A stretch of 64,000 nt of DNA. Origin: Clostridia bacterium. GTDB taxonomy: Bacteria > Bacillota > Clostridia > Lachnospirales > Lachnospiraceae. The stretch is taken from positions 99,940 through 163,939 of the forward strand of contig CAJTFD010000010.1 in the NCBI GenBank assembly GCA_910575625.1, written 5' to 3'. The notes beneath the pieces are model-generated. The model was not told the DNA's origin, did not search any database, and saw nothing but the letters and a program-made list of their open reading frames with translations. Shown here in pieces: positions 46,687-56,305 of this stretch. Position numbers and translations under genes: made by a program. Position 1 is the first letter of the stretch. The number at the start of each line of letters is the position of its first letter.

Positions 46687-47520
46687 ATAAGCAGATCCGA
46701 TACGATATTAAAAAACTATTGGCGTGGCAACGGGCAGTTCGCAGATTTATTTAACGCAGTCTTATTCAAAGGCGGACCAGTAATCCAGTCCGAAGAATTA
46801 GAAGACTTGGATACAGAGGATTCCTTCACGATGGAACAAAGAAAATATGCAGAGAGCATCCAGGCGTCCCGTGATAATATTAAGATACGAAAGAGATCAA
46901 CAGCACACGGCGTAGAATTGATGATGCTGGGAAATGAATCCCAGGAGCATATCGACTACGCGATGCCCATGCGCGTCATGGGATACGATTACGGAACATA
47001 CAAGAAACAATATGATGACAATGCAAAGAAATACAAAAGAGAGAAAAGTCTGGCCGGGGATGAATATCTCTCCAGAATGAAAAAGACCGATAGATTTATG
47101 CCAGTCATAACAGTGGTCGTATACTATGGAGAAAAGTCATGGGATGCAGCGATAAGCCTGCACGGCATATTGGATGCAGAAAGACCAGCAAAGGAGATAA
47201 AAGAAAATGTGATGGCCTATCTCAAAAGCTATACAGTCGATAGGACGGTGATCATGACAGCCGTAGGGACAGTGAACGCTAGGATCGATCATACAACATT
47301 TAAGGAAGGAGACGATGCAGATATGTTCATGAGCAAAGTATTTAGAGACACCTGGGCAGAAGGTGAAGCAGCTGGAAGAGAAGAAGGTGAAGCAAAGGGC
47401 ATAGTAGAGACGGGGAAGAGGTTAGATCTTACAGCAGATGCCATCATACAAATGTTGCAGGATTGCCAAGGCATATCCCTACAAAAAGCCAAAGCATATC
47501 ATGACAGATTCAGCAGATAA
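46687..47520 (+). CDS. Rpn-family recombination-promoting nuclease, start codon degraded
   Basis: The frame from 46687 encodes a Rpn/YhgA-like PDDEXK protein of about 278 aa: SDTILKNYWRGNGQFADLFNA at the N-terminus is typical, followed by YAMPMRVMGYDYGTY, MPVITVVVYYG and the C-terminal GREEGEAKG segment. The position where the family starts reads ATA (46687), and the only later standard start is TTG at 46807, which would remove the first 40 conserved residues. Either ATA is used poorly, or the gene is decaying. Such proteins promote RecA-independent recombination in E. coli. Its terminator-bounded, isolated position fits a mobile orphan. Confidence 0.7.
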   Translation: MSRSDTILKNYWRGNGQFADLFNAVLFKGGPVIQSEELEDLDTEDSFTMEQRKYAESIQASRDNIKIRKRSTAHGVELMMLGNESQEHIDYAMPMRVMGYDYGTYKKQYDDNAKKYKREKSLAGDEYLSRMKKTDRFMPVITVVVYYGEKSWDAAISLHGILDAERPAKEIKENVMAYLKSYTVDRTVIMTAVGTVNARIDHTTFKEGDDADMFMSKVFRDTWAEGEAAGREEGEAKGIVETGKRLDLTADAIIQMLQDCQGISLQKAKAYHDRFSR

Positions 47521-47730
47521 AAAATCCAGAGAGGTAAAACTGATATTGACGAATGGATCTTGCAGGACTGTTTCAAACCCTTATGTATCCATATGGAGTG
47601 TGCTATACTGTCAGTAATATGGCAATGTCTGTACAGTGCACGAAAAAAGCAGGAACAGTGATGGAAATTTTGAAGATAGAGTGGAGGACCCACTGTACTG
47701 GATTTTAGATGAGACTGCGGATATCCGTGC

Positions 47731-47768
47731 AAAAAACAAACAGGCCTCCTACAACATAAGAGGCCTGT
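47731..47768 (-). terminator. Terminator of pyrBI
   Basis: On the minus strand ACAGGCCTC pairs with GAGGCCTGT and is followed by TTGTTTTTT. It lies 15 bases after the pyrI stop codon. The rest of the 47521-47730 interval shows no gene. Confidence 0.85.
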
Positions 47769-47782
47769 CCATTTTGCAACGA

Positions 47783-48208
47783 TCATTTGCTATATTTCTC
47801 TTCGCAATATTTACAGCGGTAGATTTCCTTCTCTTCATCTGTGAGCAAAAAGATCTGTTTCAAACCCTGTTCAATAGAGGTAATGCAGCGAGGATTCTTG
47901 CATCGGATCACATTGACGATCTTCGACGGCAGCCGCAGTTTTTTCTTTTCTACGATCTGGGCATCTTTTACGATATTCACGGTGATATTATGATCGATGA
48001 ACCCTACGATATCCAGATCCAGCGTATCGATGTCACATTCCACTTTGAGGATATCCTTTTTACCCATCTTATTGCTGCGGGCATTCTTGATGATCGCAAC
48101 GGTGCAGTCCAGTTTGTCTAGCCCTAAGTCATGGTAGATGGTCATGCTCTTTCCGGCCGTGATATGATCTAGTACGAATCCTTCGTTGATCTGTCCGACA
48201 TTTAACAT
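47783..48208 (-). CDS. pyrI: Aspartate carbamoyltransferase regulatory subunit
   Basis: A 141-aa PyrI that binds nucleotide effectors and allosterically controls the catalytic subunit. The zinc-binding cysteines are seen in VIRCKNPRCITS and YRCKYCEEKY near the C-terminus; the allosteric domain begins GFVLDHITAGKSM. It follows pyrB after 36 bases. PyrI is present in many clostridia although absent in Bacillus. Confidence 0.95.
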   Translation of the reverse strand: MLNVGQINEGFVLDHITAGKSMTIYHDLGLDKLDCTVAIIKNARSNKMGKKDILKVECDIDTLDLDIVGFIDHNITVNIVKDAQIVEKKKLRLPSKIVNVIRCKNPRCITSIEQGLKQIFLLTDEEKEIYRCKYCEEKYSK

Positions 48209-48244
48209 ATAAAACTCCTTTTCTTAAAAATCATCTGTATCGAT

Positions 48245-49159
48245 CTACGCAATCTCAAGTAACGTCAGGATCAGGGCCATGCGTACATAGACGCCGTACT
48301 GTGCTTGTTTAAAGTAAGCGGCGCGGGGATCCTTGTCTACTTCCACGGAAATCTCATTTACCCTGGGCAGGGGATGGAGCACCAGCATGTCTGGTCCGGC
48401 CAGTTTCATCTTGTTCTCGTCCAGTATGTAGAAATCCTTCATACGCACGTAGTCATTTTCGTTGAAGAAACGTTCTTTTTGCACACGGGTCATGTAGAGC
48501 AGATCCAGCTCGGGCAGTGCCTCCTCCAGACGGACCACTTCCCGGTAGGTGACATTATCCTGCCGCAGCACGCCGTCCCGGATATAACTGGGCACGTGGA
48601 GTTCCTCCGGGGAGATCAGGATGAAATTGATGTTGTCATAGCGGACCAGGGCTTCGATCAGGGAATGGACCGTCCGCCCAAAACGCAGATCTCCGCAGAG
48701 ACCGATGGTGAGGTTGTCAAGCCGTCCTTTCATGGAACGGATGGTGAGCAGGTCGGTCAGGGTCTGGGTGGGGTGTTGGTGTCCGCCGTCCCCCGCGTTG
48801 ATGACCGGGATCTGGGAGGCCATCGAGGCCACCAGGGCCGCGCCCTCCTTGGGATGGCGGATGGCAGCGATGTCGGCATAGCAGGACACGACGCGGATGG
48901 TGTCCGCTACGCTCTCCCCCTTGGTGGCAGAACTGGATCCCTGTTCTGAAAATCCCAGGACTTTGCCTCCCAGATTCATCATAGCGGCCTCAAAACTCAG
49001 CCGTGTCCGGGTGCTGGGTTCGTAGAAGAGGGAGGCCAGGCGTTTTCCCTCGCAGGCATGGGCGTATTTCTCCGGATCTTGTTCGATGTCGTTGGCCAGA
49101 TCCAAAAGTTTATCCAGTTCTTCGACAGACAGATCTAATGGACTTATGATATGGTTCAT
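48245..49159 (-). CDS. pyrB: Aspartate carbamoyltransferase catalytic subunit
   Basis: A 304-aa PyrB that makes carbamoyl-aspartate, the committed step of pyrimidine synthesis. Motifs: [16 protein letters not shown] for carbamoyl phosphate, [15 protein letters not shown], and [12 protein letters not shown] chose the ATG at 49159, which is preceded by AGGAGG; an in-frame ATG 33 bases upstream reads through that site. It forms an operon with pyrI. Confidence 0.96.
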   Translation of the reverse strand: MNHIISPLDLSVEELDKLLDLANDIEQDPEKYAHACEGKRLASLFYEPSTRTRLSFEAAMMNLGGKVLGFSEQGSSSATKGESVADTIRVVSCYADIAAIRHPKEGAALVASMASQIPVINAGDGGHQHPTQTLTDLLTIRSMKGRLDNLTIGLCGDLRFGRTVHSLIEALVRYDNINFILISPEELHVPSYIRDGVLRQDNVTYREVVRLEEALPELDLLYMTRVQKERFFNENDYVRMKDFYILDENKMKLAGPDMLVLHPLPRVNEISVEVDKDPRAAYFKQAQYGVYVRMALILTLLEIA

Positions 49160-49203
49160 GATTACCTCCTGATAGCATGGTTCAATGGTCATAGGTTTTA
49201 ACC

Positions 49204-49232
49204 ATCATATAATAGTCAGCAGTGTTTTTCAA
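49204..49232 (-). promoter_or_regulatory. Promoter of pyrBI
   Basis: On the minus strand TTGAAA (49227-49232) and TATGAT (49204-49209) are 17 bases apart. The short leader shows no obvious PyrR attenuator. Confidence 0.6.
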
Positions 49233-49615
49233 GAATTATCTGAAAGAATTTTCTCGAAAAATAGTCCGGCCAGAAACCACAGCGGTGCGTAGTCGAACCG
49301 GATCAGCCCTTTGTAATTGAGAGCCGCCTGGCTGTAATCCCACGGACAGATCTGCAATTTAGACAGCAAAGATCCGGTGGTGAATTCTGTGAAATAGATC
49401 CCGACGGTGTAGATACTGCCTCTCCACAGAGCCGGGAAGTCTTTTAGATATTTGGAGACGGGCCCGATGACAGCCGCCAGGCCGTAGATCGGGAACATCC
49501 AGATGGAAGAGTGGCCCATCATGGTGAGATCCTTTTCGCCCAGGCAGTGCAGGCCCGTCCAGAAGATCTCCATGCACCAGCCGATGCTCCCGCATAGCAG
49601 AAATTTATTTTTCAT
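49229..49615 (-). CDS. Small membrane protein, CmpB-like putative transporter subunit
   Basis: A 128-aa membrane protein with about four hydrophobic segments (FLLCGSIGWCMEIFWTGL; WMFPIYGLAAVIGPV; GSIYTVGIYFTEFTTG; LWFLAGLFFEKIL). The pattern WGYS-like PWDYS and the FTTGxLLxK motif match the family annotated as putative ABC transporter permease (CmpB-like). No ATPase partner is adjacent. The transport role is by family name only. Confidence 0.65.
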   Translation of the reverse strand: MKNKFLLCGSIGWCMEIFWTGLHCLGEKDLTMMGHSSIWMFPIYGLAAVIGPVSKYLKDFPALWRGSIYTVGIYFTEFTTGSLLSKLQICPWDYSQAALNYKGLIRFDYAPLWFLAGLFFEKILSDNS

Positions 49616-49740
49616 AGGTCATAAACTCCGTTTTCTAATAGCTGTTTCCCATATGGGAGAAAAAATACATCCATATGCGACGATCCTGCGGTCATGTCCA
49701 AAGTAAGCATGAGAAAGACGGATTTTTCCGTACTGGGATA

Positions 49741-49770
49741 TTGACACAGGGGCATATCCATCAATATAAT
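49741..49770 (+). promoter_or_regulatory. Consensus promoter of the second Rpn-like gene
   Basis: A perfect TTGACA at 49741-49746 and a perfect TATAAT at 49765-49770 are spaced by 18 bases. Transcription should start about 20 bases before the ATG at 49798. Confidence 0.7.
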
Positions 49771-49797
49771 AAAAATACAAAAGATCAGCATTGTTTT

Positions 49798-50769
49798 ATG
49801 TACAGAACGAAAGATGGTCGTAGGTTGGGCAAGAAAGATACGGTAACGAAAGAGTATATGCAAGATCCTGTAATATTTGCAGATGCGTTTAACAAATATC
49901 TGTACCATGGCAGACAAGTGATAAAGCCAGAAAGATTAAAAGGACTGGATACCACGGAAATCACGGTCCCATATGGGAGCGGCGGTGCAGGTGTACCGGA
50001 ACAGAGATATAGAGATGTGTTGAAGACGATGATGACGGACGGGGATATGGCGTATTGTATCCTGGGGATAGAGAACCAGAGTGGCATCCATTACGCTATG
50101 CCGGTGAAAAATGGTCTGTACGATCTTATGCAGCTCGCCCATCAGGTGACGGAAACGGCAAGATCACATAAGCGGGAAAGAAAAGAAGATGCAGACGGTC
50201 ATGATATATCATCAGATGAATATCTGAGTGGATTTTATAAAACAGATAAACTGCTCCCGGTGGTGACGCTGGTCATCTTTTACTCAGCAGAGAAGTGGGA
50301 TGGACCGTTGACTTTGCGGGAGATGTATCCCTTTGTGGATGATGCGCTCATGCAGTATGTGCCGGATTACAGGGTCAATCTGATCGCGCCGGGGGATATT
50401 TCAGAGGAAGAGATCCAGGAGTTCCGATCAAGTTTAAGAGAAGTCATGCTGTACATCAAATATTCCAAGGATAAGAAAAGATTGCGGGAAGTGGTACAAA
50501 AAGATGAGAATTTCCATAATCTGGAACGGCAGGCGGCAGAAGTCATCAATGTGACAACCGATTCAAGATTAAAATATCCAGAAGGTCAGGAGGTGGTCAA
50601 TGTGTGTACAGCGATCGAGGAAATAAAGATAGAGGGCAGGATAGAGGGTTCCGTTGAAACTTATAGAGAAGTTGGCTTTTCGTTAGAAGATACGATTCAG
50701 CGTGTGGCAGAGAAATACGGTCTTTCGCTGCAAAGAGCGGAGGAAGAAGTCAGAAGATATTGGAAATGA
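49798..50769 (+). CDS. Rpn-family PDDEXK nuclease / putative transposase
   Basis: A roughly 323-aa member of the Rpn family. Recognisable parts are GKKDTVTKEYMQDPVIFADAFNKYLYHG at the start (in two pieces of the family signature), YCILGIENQSGIHYAMPVKN with the acidic and polar catalytic region, LLPVVTLVIFYSAEKWDGP, and a C-terminal helical tail (LEDTIQRVAEKYGLSLQRAEEEVRRY). The start is uncertain: ATG at 49798 lies 20 bases after the predicted transcription start, while TTG at 49825 is where relatives begin. It is not closely similar to the other Rpn-like gene in the window. Confidence 0.75.
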   Translation: MYRTKDGRRLGKKDTVTKEYMQDPVIFADAFNKYLYHGRQVIKPERLKGLDTTEITVPYGSGGAGVPEQRYRDVLKTMMTDGDMAYCILGIENQSGIHYAMPVKNGLYDLMQLAHQVTETARSHKRERKEDADGHDISSDEYLSGFYKTDKLLPVVTLVIFYSAEKWDGPLTLREMYPFVDDALMQYVPDYRVNLIAPGDISEEEIQEFRSSLREVMLYIKYSKDKKRLREVVQKDENFHNLERQAAEVINVTTDSRLKYPEGQEVVNVCTAIEEIKIEGRIEGSVETYREVGFSLEDTIQRVAEKYGLSLQRAEEEVRRYWK

Positions 50770-50786
50770 TGTGGATCATGCAGACT

Positions 50787-50816
50787 TTAGAGCTAGTCGT
50801 TAAACAGGCTCTTTTT
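50787..50816 (+). terminator. Weak terminator after the second Rpn-like gene
   Basis: AGAGC and GCTCT enclose a long loop, followed by TTTTT. Stem is short, so the call is tentative. Confidence 0.35.
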
Positions 50817-50890
50817 CGTTATCCTAAACAGATCTGATGAGGATAAAGATTATTTTTTTATGTACCAAAGCTGATCCGCCAATCCGCTTA

Positions 50891-50919
50891 TTGTTTTTTT
50901 TCAAGTTCCTGTGTATAAT
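50891..50919 (+). promoter_or_regulatory. Promoter of the folC-pheA-ppk1 run
   Basis: TTGTTT at 50891-50896 and TATAAT at 50914-50919 are 17 bases apart, 85 bases upstream of folC. The following six genes run in one direction with gaps of 30 bases or fewer. Confidence 0.6.
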
Positions 50920-51003
50920 TAGAGGCAAGAGATACAGTTGCGCTCCGGCGCGAGAGTCTGGCGAGCCAGATTCTTTTTTAAGATCATCAGATGAACAGAG
51001 GGT

Positions 51004-52299
51004 ATGAGAAAAATGGATTACACACAATGCAGGAGATATATAGACGACATACAGCGTTTCGGCCGGGTCCTGGGCCTGGACGGTATGCGGGAATTGTTAA
51101 AGCGTCTGGGCGACCCCCAGGATACCCTGAGCTTCGTACATGCGGCCGGGACGAACGGGAAGGGATCCGTGCTGGCCTACGTGGCCCAGGCGCTGCAGGA
51201 GGCCGGTCATCGGACCGGACGGTACACATCCCCGCCTATCTTCGAATATCGGGAGACCACGGAGGTGGACGGGGAGATGATCTCCGAGGAGGAGTTTGCC
51301 CTCGTCTTTACCCGGGTGGCAGAAGAGGCGGACGGCATGGAGCGGGAAGGGCTGGCCCATCCGACGCCTTTTGAGATGGAGACGGCGGCGGCGTTTTTAT
51401 TTTTTAAGGAGAAGGGTTGTGAGATCGTGGCCCTGGAGACGGGTATGGGGGGTGAGACGGACGCGACCAATCTGGTGAAAAACACGAAAGTAGCGGTGCT
51501 CACATCGATCAGCATGGACCACATGGATGCGCTGGGGGATTCCCTGGGGGAGATCGCGCGGTGCAAGGCGGGGATCGTCAAGCCGGGATGCCATCTGGTC
51601 ACCACCATACAGGAGCCGGAGGCCGCTCAGGAGATCGCGCGCGTCTGTGTTGCAAAGGATGTGCCCTACACAGTGGCCGATCACCGGGAGGCGCAGATCA
51701 TCAGCCAGGATCTGCGCGGGCAGCGTTTTACCTATGAGGGCGTGACCTACACCACCCAGTTGTCCGGGCGGTGCCAGGTGGAAAATGCGGTGGTCGCCAT
51801 AAAAGTGCTGGAGGAGCTGCAGGATCTGGGGTTTGCGGTCACCAGGGAACAGATCCAGGCGGGCTTGGCAAAAGCGGCATGGCCTGGGCGTTTTACACTG
51901 ATCCGCGAGGCGCCGGCCGTGATCTTAGACGGTGCGCACAATCCCAAGGCTGCTATGCAGCTGGCAGAGTCGGTAAAGAATTGTTTTGCAGGAAAGAGGA
52001 TCGTCTATGTGATGGGGATGTTCCGGGATAAAGACTATGGGCAGGTGGCCTCGATCACAGTGCCGCTGGCCGCGGAGGTCATCACGGTGGAGACACCGGG
52101 AAATCCACGGGCGCTTTCGGCGGGGGAGCTGGCTGAAACGGCGGGGAGATACTGTCCCCATGTATCTGTGGCCTCATCTCTACAGGAGGCGGCCGTGCGT
52201 TCCTTAGAGAGCGCGGGGGGAGACGGTGTGGTCGTGGTCTTTGGGTCCTTGTCTTTTCTGGGCGAGATCCAAGGGTTTTATATAGACAAAGGAGAATGA
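51004..52299 (+). CDS. folC: Folylpolyglutamate synthase / dihydrofolate synthase
   Basis: A 431-aa Mur-ligase-like enzyme that adds glutamate to folates and can couple dihydropteroate with glutamate. Key motifs are the P-loop HAAGTNGKGSVLAYV, the lid region GRYTSPPIFEYRE, LETGMGGETDATNLV, SISMDHMDALGDSL and LDGAHNPKAAMQL. Length is normal. The ATG at 51004 lies directly after GAGGGT; the ATG at 51013 is an alternative. Confidence 0.94.
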   Translation: MRKMDYTQCRRYIDDIQRFGRVLGLDGMRELLKRLGDPQDTLSFVHAAGTNGKGSVLAYVAQALQEAGHRTGRYTSPPIFEYRETTEVDGEMISEEEFALVFTRVAEEADGMEREGLAHPTPFEMETAAAFLFFKEKGCEIVALETGMGGETDATNLVKNTKVAVLTSISMDHMDALGDSLGEIARCKAGIVKPGCHLVTTIQEPEAAQEIARVCVAKDVPYTVADHREAQIISQDLRGQRFTYEGVTYTTQLSGRCQVENAVVAIKVLEELQDLGFAVTREQIQAGLAKAAWPGRFTLIREAPAVILDGAHNPKAAMQLAESVKNCFAGKRIVYVMGMFRDKDYGQVASITVPLAAEVITVETPGNPRALSAGELAETAGRYCPHVSVASSLQEAAVRSLESAGGDGVVVVFGSLSFLGEIQGFYIDKGE

Positions 52300-52303
52300 G
52301 GCA

Positions 52304-53434
52304 ATGGTGGATCTACTAAAATTGCGGGATCAGATCGATCGGATCGATCGGGAGATGATCCGATTGTTTGAAGAACGGATGGATGTGAGCCGTCAGGTGG
52401 CAGATTTTAAGATACAGACGGGAAAGTCTGTGTTCGACCGGGAACGGGAGATGGATAAGCTGAAAAAGACCAGGGAGCTGGCCCACACGCCTTTTAATGC
52501 GACTGGCTTGGAGGAACTGTTCCAGCAGGTCATGTCCATGAGCAGGAAACTCCAATACCAGCTCCTGACAGAGCACGGCATTGAGGAGGAGCGGGATTAC
52601 CGCATGGTGGACGGTCTGCCAAAAAAACAGGCCCGCGTGGTGTTCCAGGGCGTGGAGGGGGCGTACAGCTACGCCGCCATGAACGAATTTTTTGGCAAAG
52701 ATATCGAGAGTTTTCACGTACAGACCTGGAAAGACGCGATGGATGCCATTGCAAGCAGCCAGGCGGACTACGCGGTGCTGCCGATTGAAAATTCCACAGC
52801 GGGCATCGTGGCCGAGATCTATGATCTTCTGGTGGATCATGATCTCTATATCGTGGGGGAACAGATCATCCGCTGTGAACACGTCCTTTTAGGTCTGCCA
52901 GAGGCATCGATGGAAGATATCCAGGTGGTCTACTCCCATCCCCAGGCGTTGATGCAGTGCAAGACATTTCTGGAGCAGCATCCCCAGTGGGATACCAGGG
53001 AGACGGGCAACACGGCCATGTCGGCAAAGAAAGTCAGAGAGGACGGGGATGTGTCAAAAGGGGCCATCGCCAGCAAACAGGCGGCGGAGTTTTATGGCCT
53101 GAAGATCTTACAGGATGAGATCTACTACAACCAATACAATTCGACTCGGTTCATCATCGTAAGCGGGCAGCAGGAGTACGATACACATGCGTCGAAGATC
53201 AGCATCTGTTTTGAGCTGCCCCATAAGAGCGGTACTCTCTACAACATGCTCTCCCATTTTATCTACAATGGCCTGAACATGACAAAGATCGAATCCCGTC
53301 CCATACCGGGGAGGAATTGGGAGTATAGGTTTTTTGTGGACTTTGAGGGGAACCTGGAGGACAGCGCGGTGAAAAATGCACTGCGGGGCATCCGTCAGGA
53401 GGCCAGTCAGGTGAGAGTGTTTGGGAATTACTAG
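52304..53434 (+). CDS. pheA: Bifunctional chorismate mutase / prephenate dehydratase
   Basis: A 376-aa P-protein for phenylalanine synthesis. Residues about 1-90 are an AroQ chorismate mutase (LRDQIDRIDREMIRLFEERM); about 110-285 are prephenate dehydratase (FQGVEGAYSYAAMNEFFG, LPIENSTAGIVAEIYDLL, STRFIIVS with the catalytic Thr context); the C-terminal ACT domain holds ESRPIPGRNWEYRFFVD, the phenylalanine-binding ESRP motif. Feedback inhibition by phenylalanine is expected. It starts four bases after folC. Confidence 0.95.
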   Translation: MVDLLKLRDQIDRIDREMIRLFEERMDVSRQVADFKIQTGKSVFDREREMDKLKKTRELAHTPFNATGLEELFQQVMSMSRKLQYQLLTEHGIEEERDYRMVDGLPKKQARVVFQGVEGAYSYAAMNEFFGKDIESFHVQTWKDAMDAIASSQADYAVLPIENSTAGIVAEIYDLLVDHDLYIVGEQIIRCEHVLLGLPEASMEDIQVVYSHPQALMQCKTFLEQHPQWDTRETGNTAMSAKKVREDGDVSKGAIASKQAAEFYGLKILQDEIYYNQYNSTRFIIVSGQQEYDTHASKISICFELPHKSGTLYNMLSHFIYNGLNMTKIESRPIPGRNWEYRFFVDFEGNLEDSAVKNALRGIRQEASQVRVFGNY

Positions 53435-53451
53435 AGAAGGGATGGGAAATT

Positions 53452-54741
53452 TTGCAGGCGTGTATTTTATATCGGGATTTTGAACATGGGGAAGTGCTGC
53501 GGAACATGCTGTGTCTCCTAAAAGGACGCAAGGACGGTTTTATGGATCTGACGGAGCAGGAGCGGCTGTTCTATGACAGCATGCACGGGCTGGTGGAGAT
53601 GGCGGGCTTTTACGGATTTTATGGAAATCTGTGGCACGATTATCTGACATTTTTATTGGTCAACAAGGAAAATGCGTTCAGCATGGCTTGTGAGATCGTA
53701 GGCCCAGTGGAGGGCAGTATCAATGAGATCGCAAAGGGAGACTTTGCAGTATTTAAGGAGTTGTACGAATGCGACCTGGAGGTCTTTGACCAGGAGCTGG
53801 GTTCTGCTTATGGGCAGATCATATCTGATTATCAGAACGTGGCGGAAGGGAGCCGGCGTTTCAACAGACGGATCCGGGACCGCATATGCAGTCTGAGCCA
53901 AAAGCTGGCCCAGGCGGACAGCGTGGATACCTTCATGGAAGATATGGTGGAGTTTTATCGGGATTTCGGCGTGGGTACGCTGGGCCTGCACAAAGCCTTC
54001 CGGGTGGGACACGATGGGGACGGGCAGGTGGTCATCCAGCCGATCACCAACATCGCCCATGTGCATCTGGATGACTTGGTGGGGTATGAGATCGCGAAGA
54101 AAAAACTGATCGACAACACGGAAGCCTTTGTGGAGGGACGAAAAGCCAACAACTGCCTCTTATTCGGGGATGCGGGCACAGGAAAATCTTCCAGCATCAA
54201 GGCGATCTTGAACCAGTACTATGAAAAAGGGCTGCGGATCATCGAGGTCTACAAACACCAGTTCCGGGATCTGAACGAGGTGATCGCCCAGATCAAGAAC
54301 AGGAATTATAAATTTATCATCTACATGGATGACCTCTCCTTCGAGGACTTTGAGATCGAATACAAATATCTGAAAGCCATCATCGAGGGCGGCCTGGAGA
54401 AAAAGCCTGAGAATGTGCTGATCTACGCCACGTCCAACCGCCGCCATCTGATCCGGGAGAATTTCGAGGATAAAGAGGGCCGCCGGGAGGATCTGCACGC
54501 TTCGGATACGGTACAGGAGAAACTCTCACTGGTATCCCGGTTTGGGGTGACGATCTTCTTTAGTGCGCCTAATAAAAAAGAATTCCAAAACATCGTCTCC
54601 GTGCTGGCGAAAAGGCATCAGATCGAGATGCCCGAGGAAGAACTGCTGTTGGAAGCCAATAAATGGGAGCTGAGCCACGGCGGTCTGACCGGGCGTACGG
54701 CCCAGCAGTTCATCGACTATCTGCTGGGACAGAAGAAATGA
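53452..54741 (+). CDS. DUF815 AAA+ ATPase
   Basis: A 429-aa P-loop protein of the DUF815 family. The N-terminal 190 residues are helical; the ATPase core has LLFGDAGTGKSSSIKAIL (Walker A), FIIYMDDLSFEDFE (Walker B), IYATSNRRHLI (sensor 1) and a C-terminal GGLTGRTAQQFIDYL lid. The start is a TTG at 53452 with AAGGGA upstream; no ATG sits at a better place. Family function is unknown. The gene stands between pheA and the polyphosphate genes, in the same operon. Confidence 0.85.
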   Translation: MQACILYRDFEHGEVLRNMLCLLKGRKDGFMDLTEQERLFYDSMHGLVEMAGFYGFYGNLWHDYLTFLLVNKENAFSMACEIVGPVEGSINEIAKGDFAVFKELYECDLEVFDQELGSAYGQIISDYQNVAEGSRRFNRRIRDRICSLSQKLAQADSVDTFMEDMVEFYRDFGVGTLGLHKAFRVGHDGDGQVVIQPITNIAHVHLDDLVGYEIAKKKLIDNTEAFVEGRKANNCLLFGDAGTGKSSSIKAILNQYYEKGLRIIEVYKHQFRDLNEVIAQIKNRNYKFIIYMDDLSFEDFEIEYKYLKAIIEGGLEKKPENVLIYATSNRRHLIRENFEDKEGRREDLHASDTVQEKLSLVSRFGVTIFFSAPNKKEFQNIVSVLAKRHQIEMPEEELLLEANKWELSHGGLTGRTAQQFIDYLLGQKK

Positions 54742-54758
54742 GAGGGGAGGGGAGCGAT

Positions 54759-56294
54759 ATGTCGATCACCACTTTTGCAGCAATTGATGTGGGGTCCTAC
54801 GAAGTGGGGATGAAGATCTTTGAATTGTCAAAAAAATATAGACTGCGGGAGATCGATACGATCCGATACCGACTGGAGCTGGGCAAGGACGTATACGAGA
54901 GCGGTCGTTTCAGTTCAGGCATGCTGGATGAGCTGTGCACGGTCATGAGAAACTATAAGGATATCATGGACGGATATCGTGTGGATGCGTACCAGGCTTG
55001 GGGGACCAGTCCATTTAGGGAGGCAAAGAATGCCCAGATCGCCATCGGCCGGGTGGAGCAGAACACCGGGATCCGGATCTCGGTCCTGAGCAACTCGGAG
55101 CAGAGGTTTTTAAGCTATAAATCCATTGCCGCCATGGAAGCGGATTTTCAGAAGATGATCAAGAAGAGCACGGCCATCGTGGACGTGGGCGGCGGGAGCA
55201 TGCAGGTCTCCTTATTTGACAAGGACGCCCTGGTCACCACCCAGAACATCCGTCTGGGGAACCTGCGTATCCGGGAGCGGCTCCAGTCCCTGGAAAAGGA
55301 GACGATCCATTATGAGCAGCTGGTGGAGGAGTTCATCCACAATGAACTTCTGACTTTCCAGAAACTGTACCTGGGCGACCGGGAAGTGAAGCACGTGATC
55401 TTCCTGGGGGATTTTTTCACCGACACGATCTTCCACGGGGAATCCCAGGAGAAGACCATCACCCGGGAGGAATTCAACCGTCTGTACCAGACTGTGATCA
55501 GCCGTTCGCCGGATGAGCTGGCCATGCATATGGGCGTACCGGCGGAGTATGCGTCGCTGATCGTCCCCACGGCCGTGATCTACAAGAATTTCGTGGACAT
55601 CTTCCAGACGGAGGCCCTGTGGGTGCCCGGCACGCTCTTAGCCGACGGGATCGCCTACGACTATGGGGAAAAACATGGTTTCATACACAGCAAACATAAT
55701 TTTGAAAACGATATCGTGGTGGCGGCAGAGAACATCGCCTCCCGGTATCTGGCCAGCCGGCGGCACACCCAGGCGGTGTCGAAGATCGCGCTGAAGATTT
55801 TCGACAGCATGAAGAAAGTCCACGGCCTTGGGGAGCGGGAGCGTCTGCTTTTGCGGATTGCCGCGCTGCTGCATGAATGCGGCAAATACATCAGCATGTG
55901 TGACATATCAGACAATTCATTTCACATCATCATGTCCACGGAGATCATCGGCCTTTCCCACGCGGAGCGGCAGGTCATCGCCAGTGTGGTGCGCTATAAC
56001 ACCAGGGATTTCGGATATTATGAGGAGATCAGCCGGGATATCGGCGCAGACCGGGAGAGTTATCTGATCATCGCAAAATTAACGGCGATCCACCGGGTGG
56101 CCAACGCCCTGGACCGGAGCCATTACCAGAAGATCCGGGACTTAAAACCGTTTTTAAAAGACGGGCAGCTGGTGCTCACCCTGGATTCAGAACGGGATTA
56201 TGGACTTGAAAAAGGATTGTTAAAAGATAAGGCGGATTTCTTTGAAGAGATCTTCGGCATCCGCATCCATCTGCGCAGAAAGAAACAGGTATAG
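54759..56294 (+). CDS. Ppx/GppA family exopolyphosphatase-like protein
   Basis: A 511-aa ASKHA-fold phosphatase. The Ppx/GppA N-terminal domain opens with TFAAIDVGSYEVGMKIFEL and continues with AIVDVGGGSMQVSLF and the Ppx-like GNLRIRE; the C-terminal part has an HD-like domain with LLHECGKYISMCD. Such enzymes cleave inorganic polyphosphate or pppGpp. I chose the ATG at 54759, preceded by GGGGAGGGGAG. It stands directly before ppk1, so the pair would balance polyphosphate levels. Confidence 0.88.
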   Translation: MSITTFAAIDVGSYEVGMKIFELSKKYRLREIDTIRYRLELGKDVYESGRFSSGMLDELCTVMRNYKDIMDGYRVDAYQAWGTSPFREAKNAQIAIGRVEQNTGIRISVLSNSEQRFLSYKSIAAMEADFQKMIKKSTAIVDVGGGSMQVSLFDKDALVTTQNIRLGNLRIRERLQSLEKETIHYEQLVEEFIHNELLTFQKLYLGDREVKHVIFLGDFFTDTIFHGESQEKTITREEFNRLYQTVISRSPDELAMHMGVPAEYASLIVPTAVIYKNFVDIFQTEALWVPGTLLADGIAYDYGEKHGFIHSKHNFENDIVVAAENIASRYLASRRHTQAVSKIALKIFDSMKKVHGLGERERLLLRIAALLHECGKYISMCDISDNSFHIIMSTEIIGLSHAERQVIASVVRYNTRDFGYYEEISRDIGADRESYLIIAKLTAIHRVANALDRSHYQKIRDLKPFLKDGQLVLTLDSERDYGLEKGLLKDKADFFEEIFGIRIHLRRKKQV

Positions 56295-56305
56295 GAGAGT
56301 GGCGT

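Noticed and set aside
46807..47520. The shorter TTG-initiated reading of the first Rpn-like gene
   Set aside because: It would omit about 40 conserved N-terminal residues that remain open upstream, and its ribosome-binding site is poor; the longer frame with a damaged start explains the sequence better.
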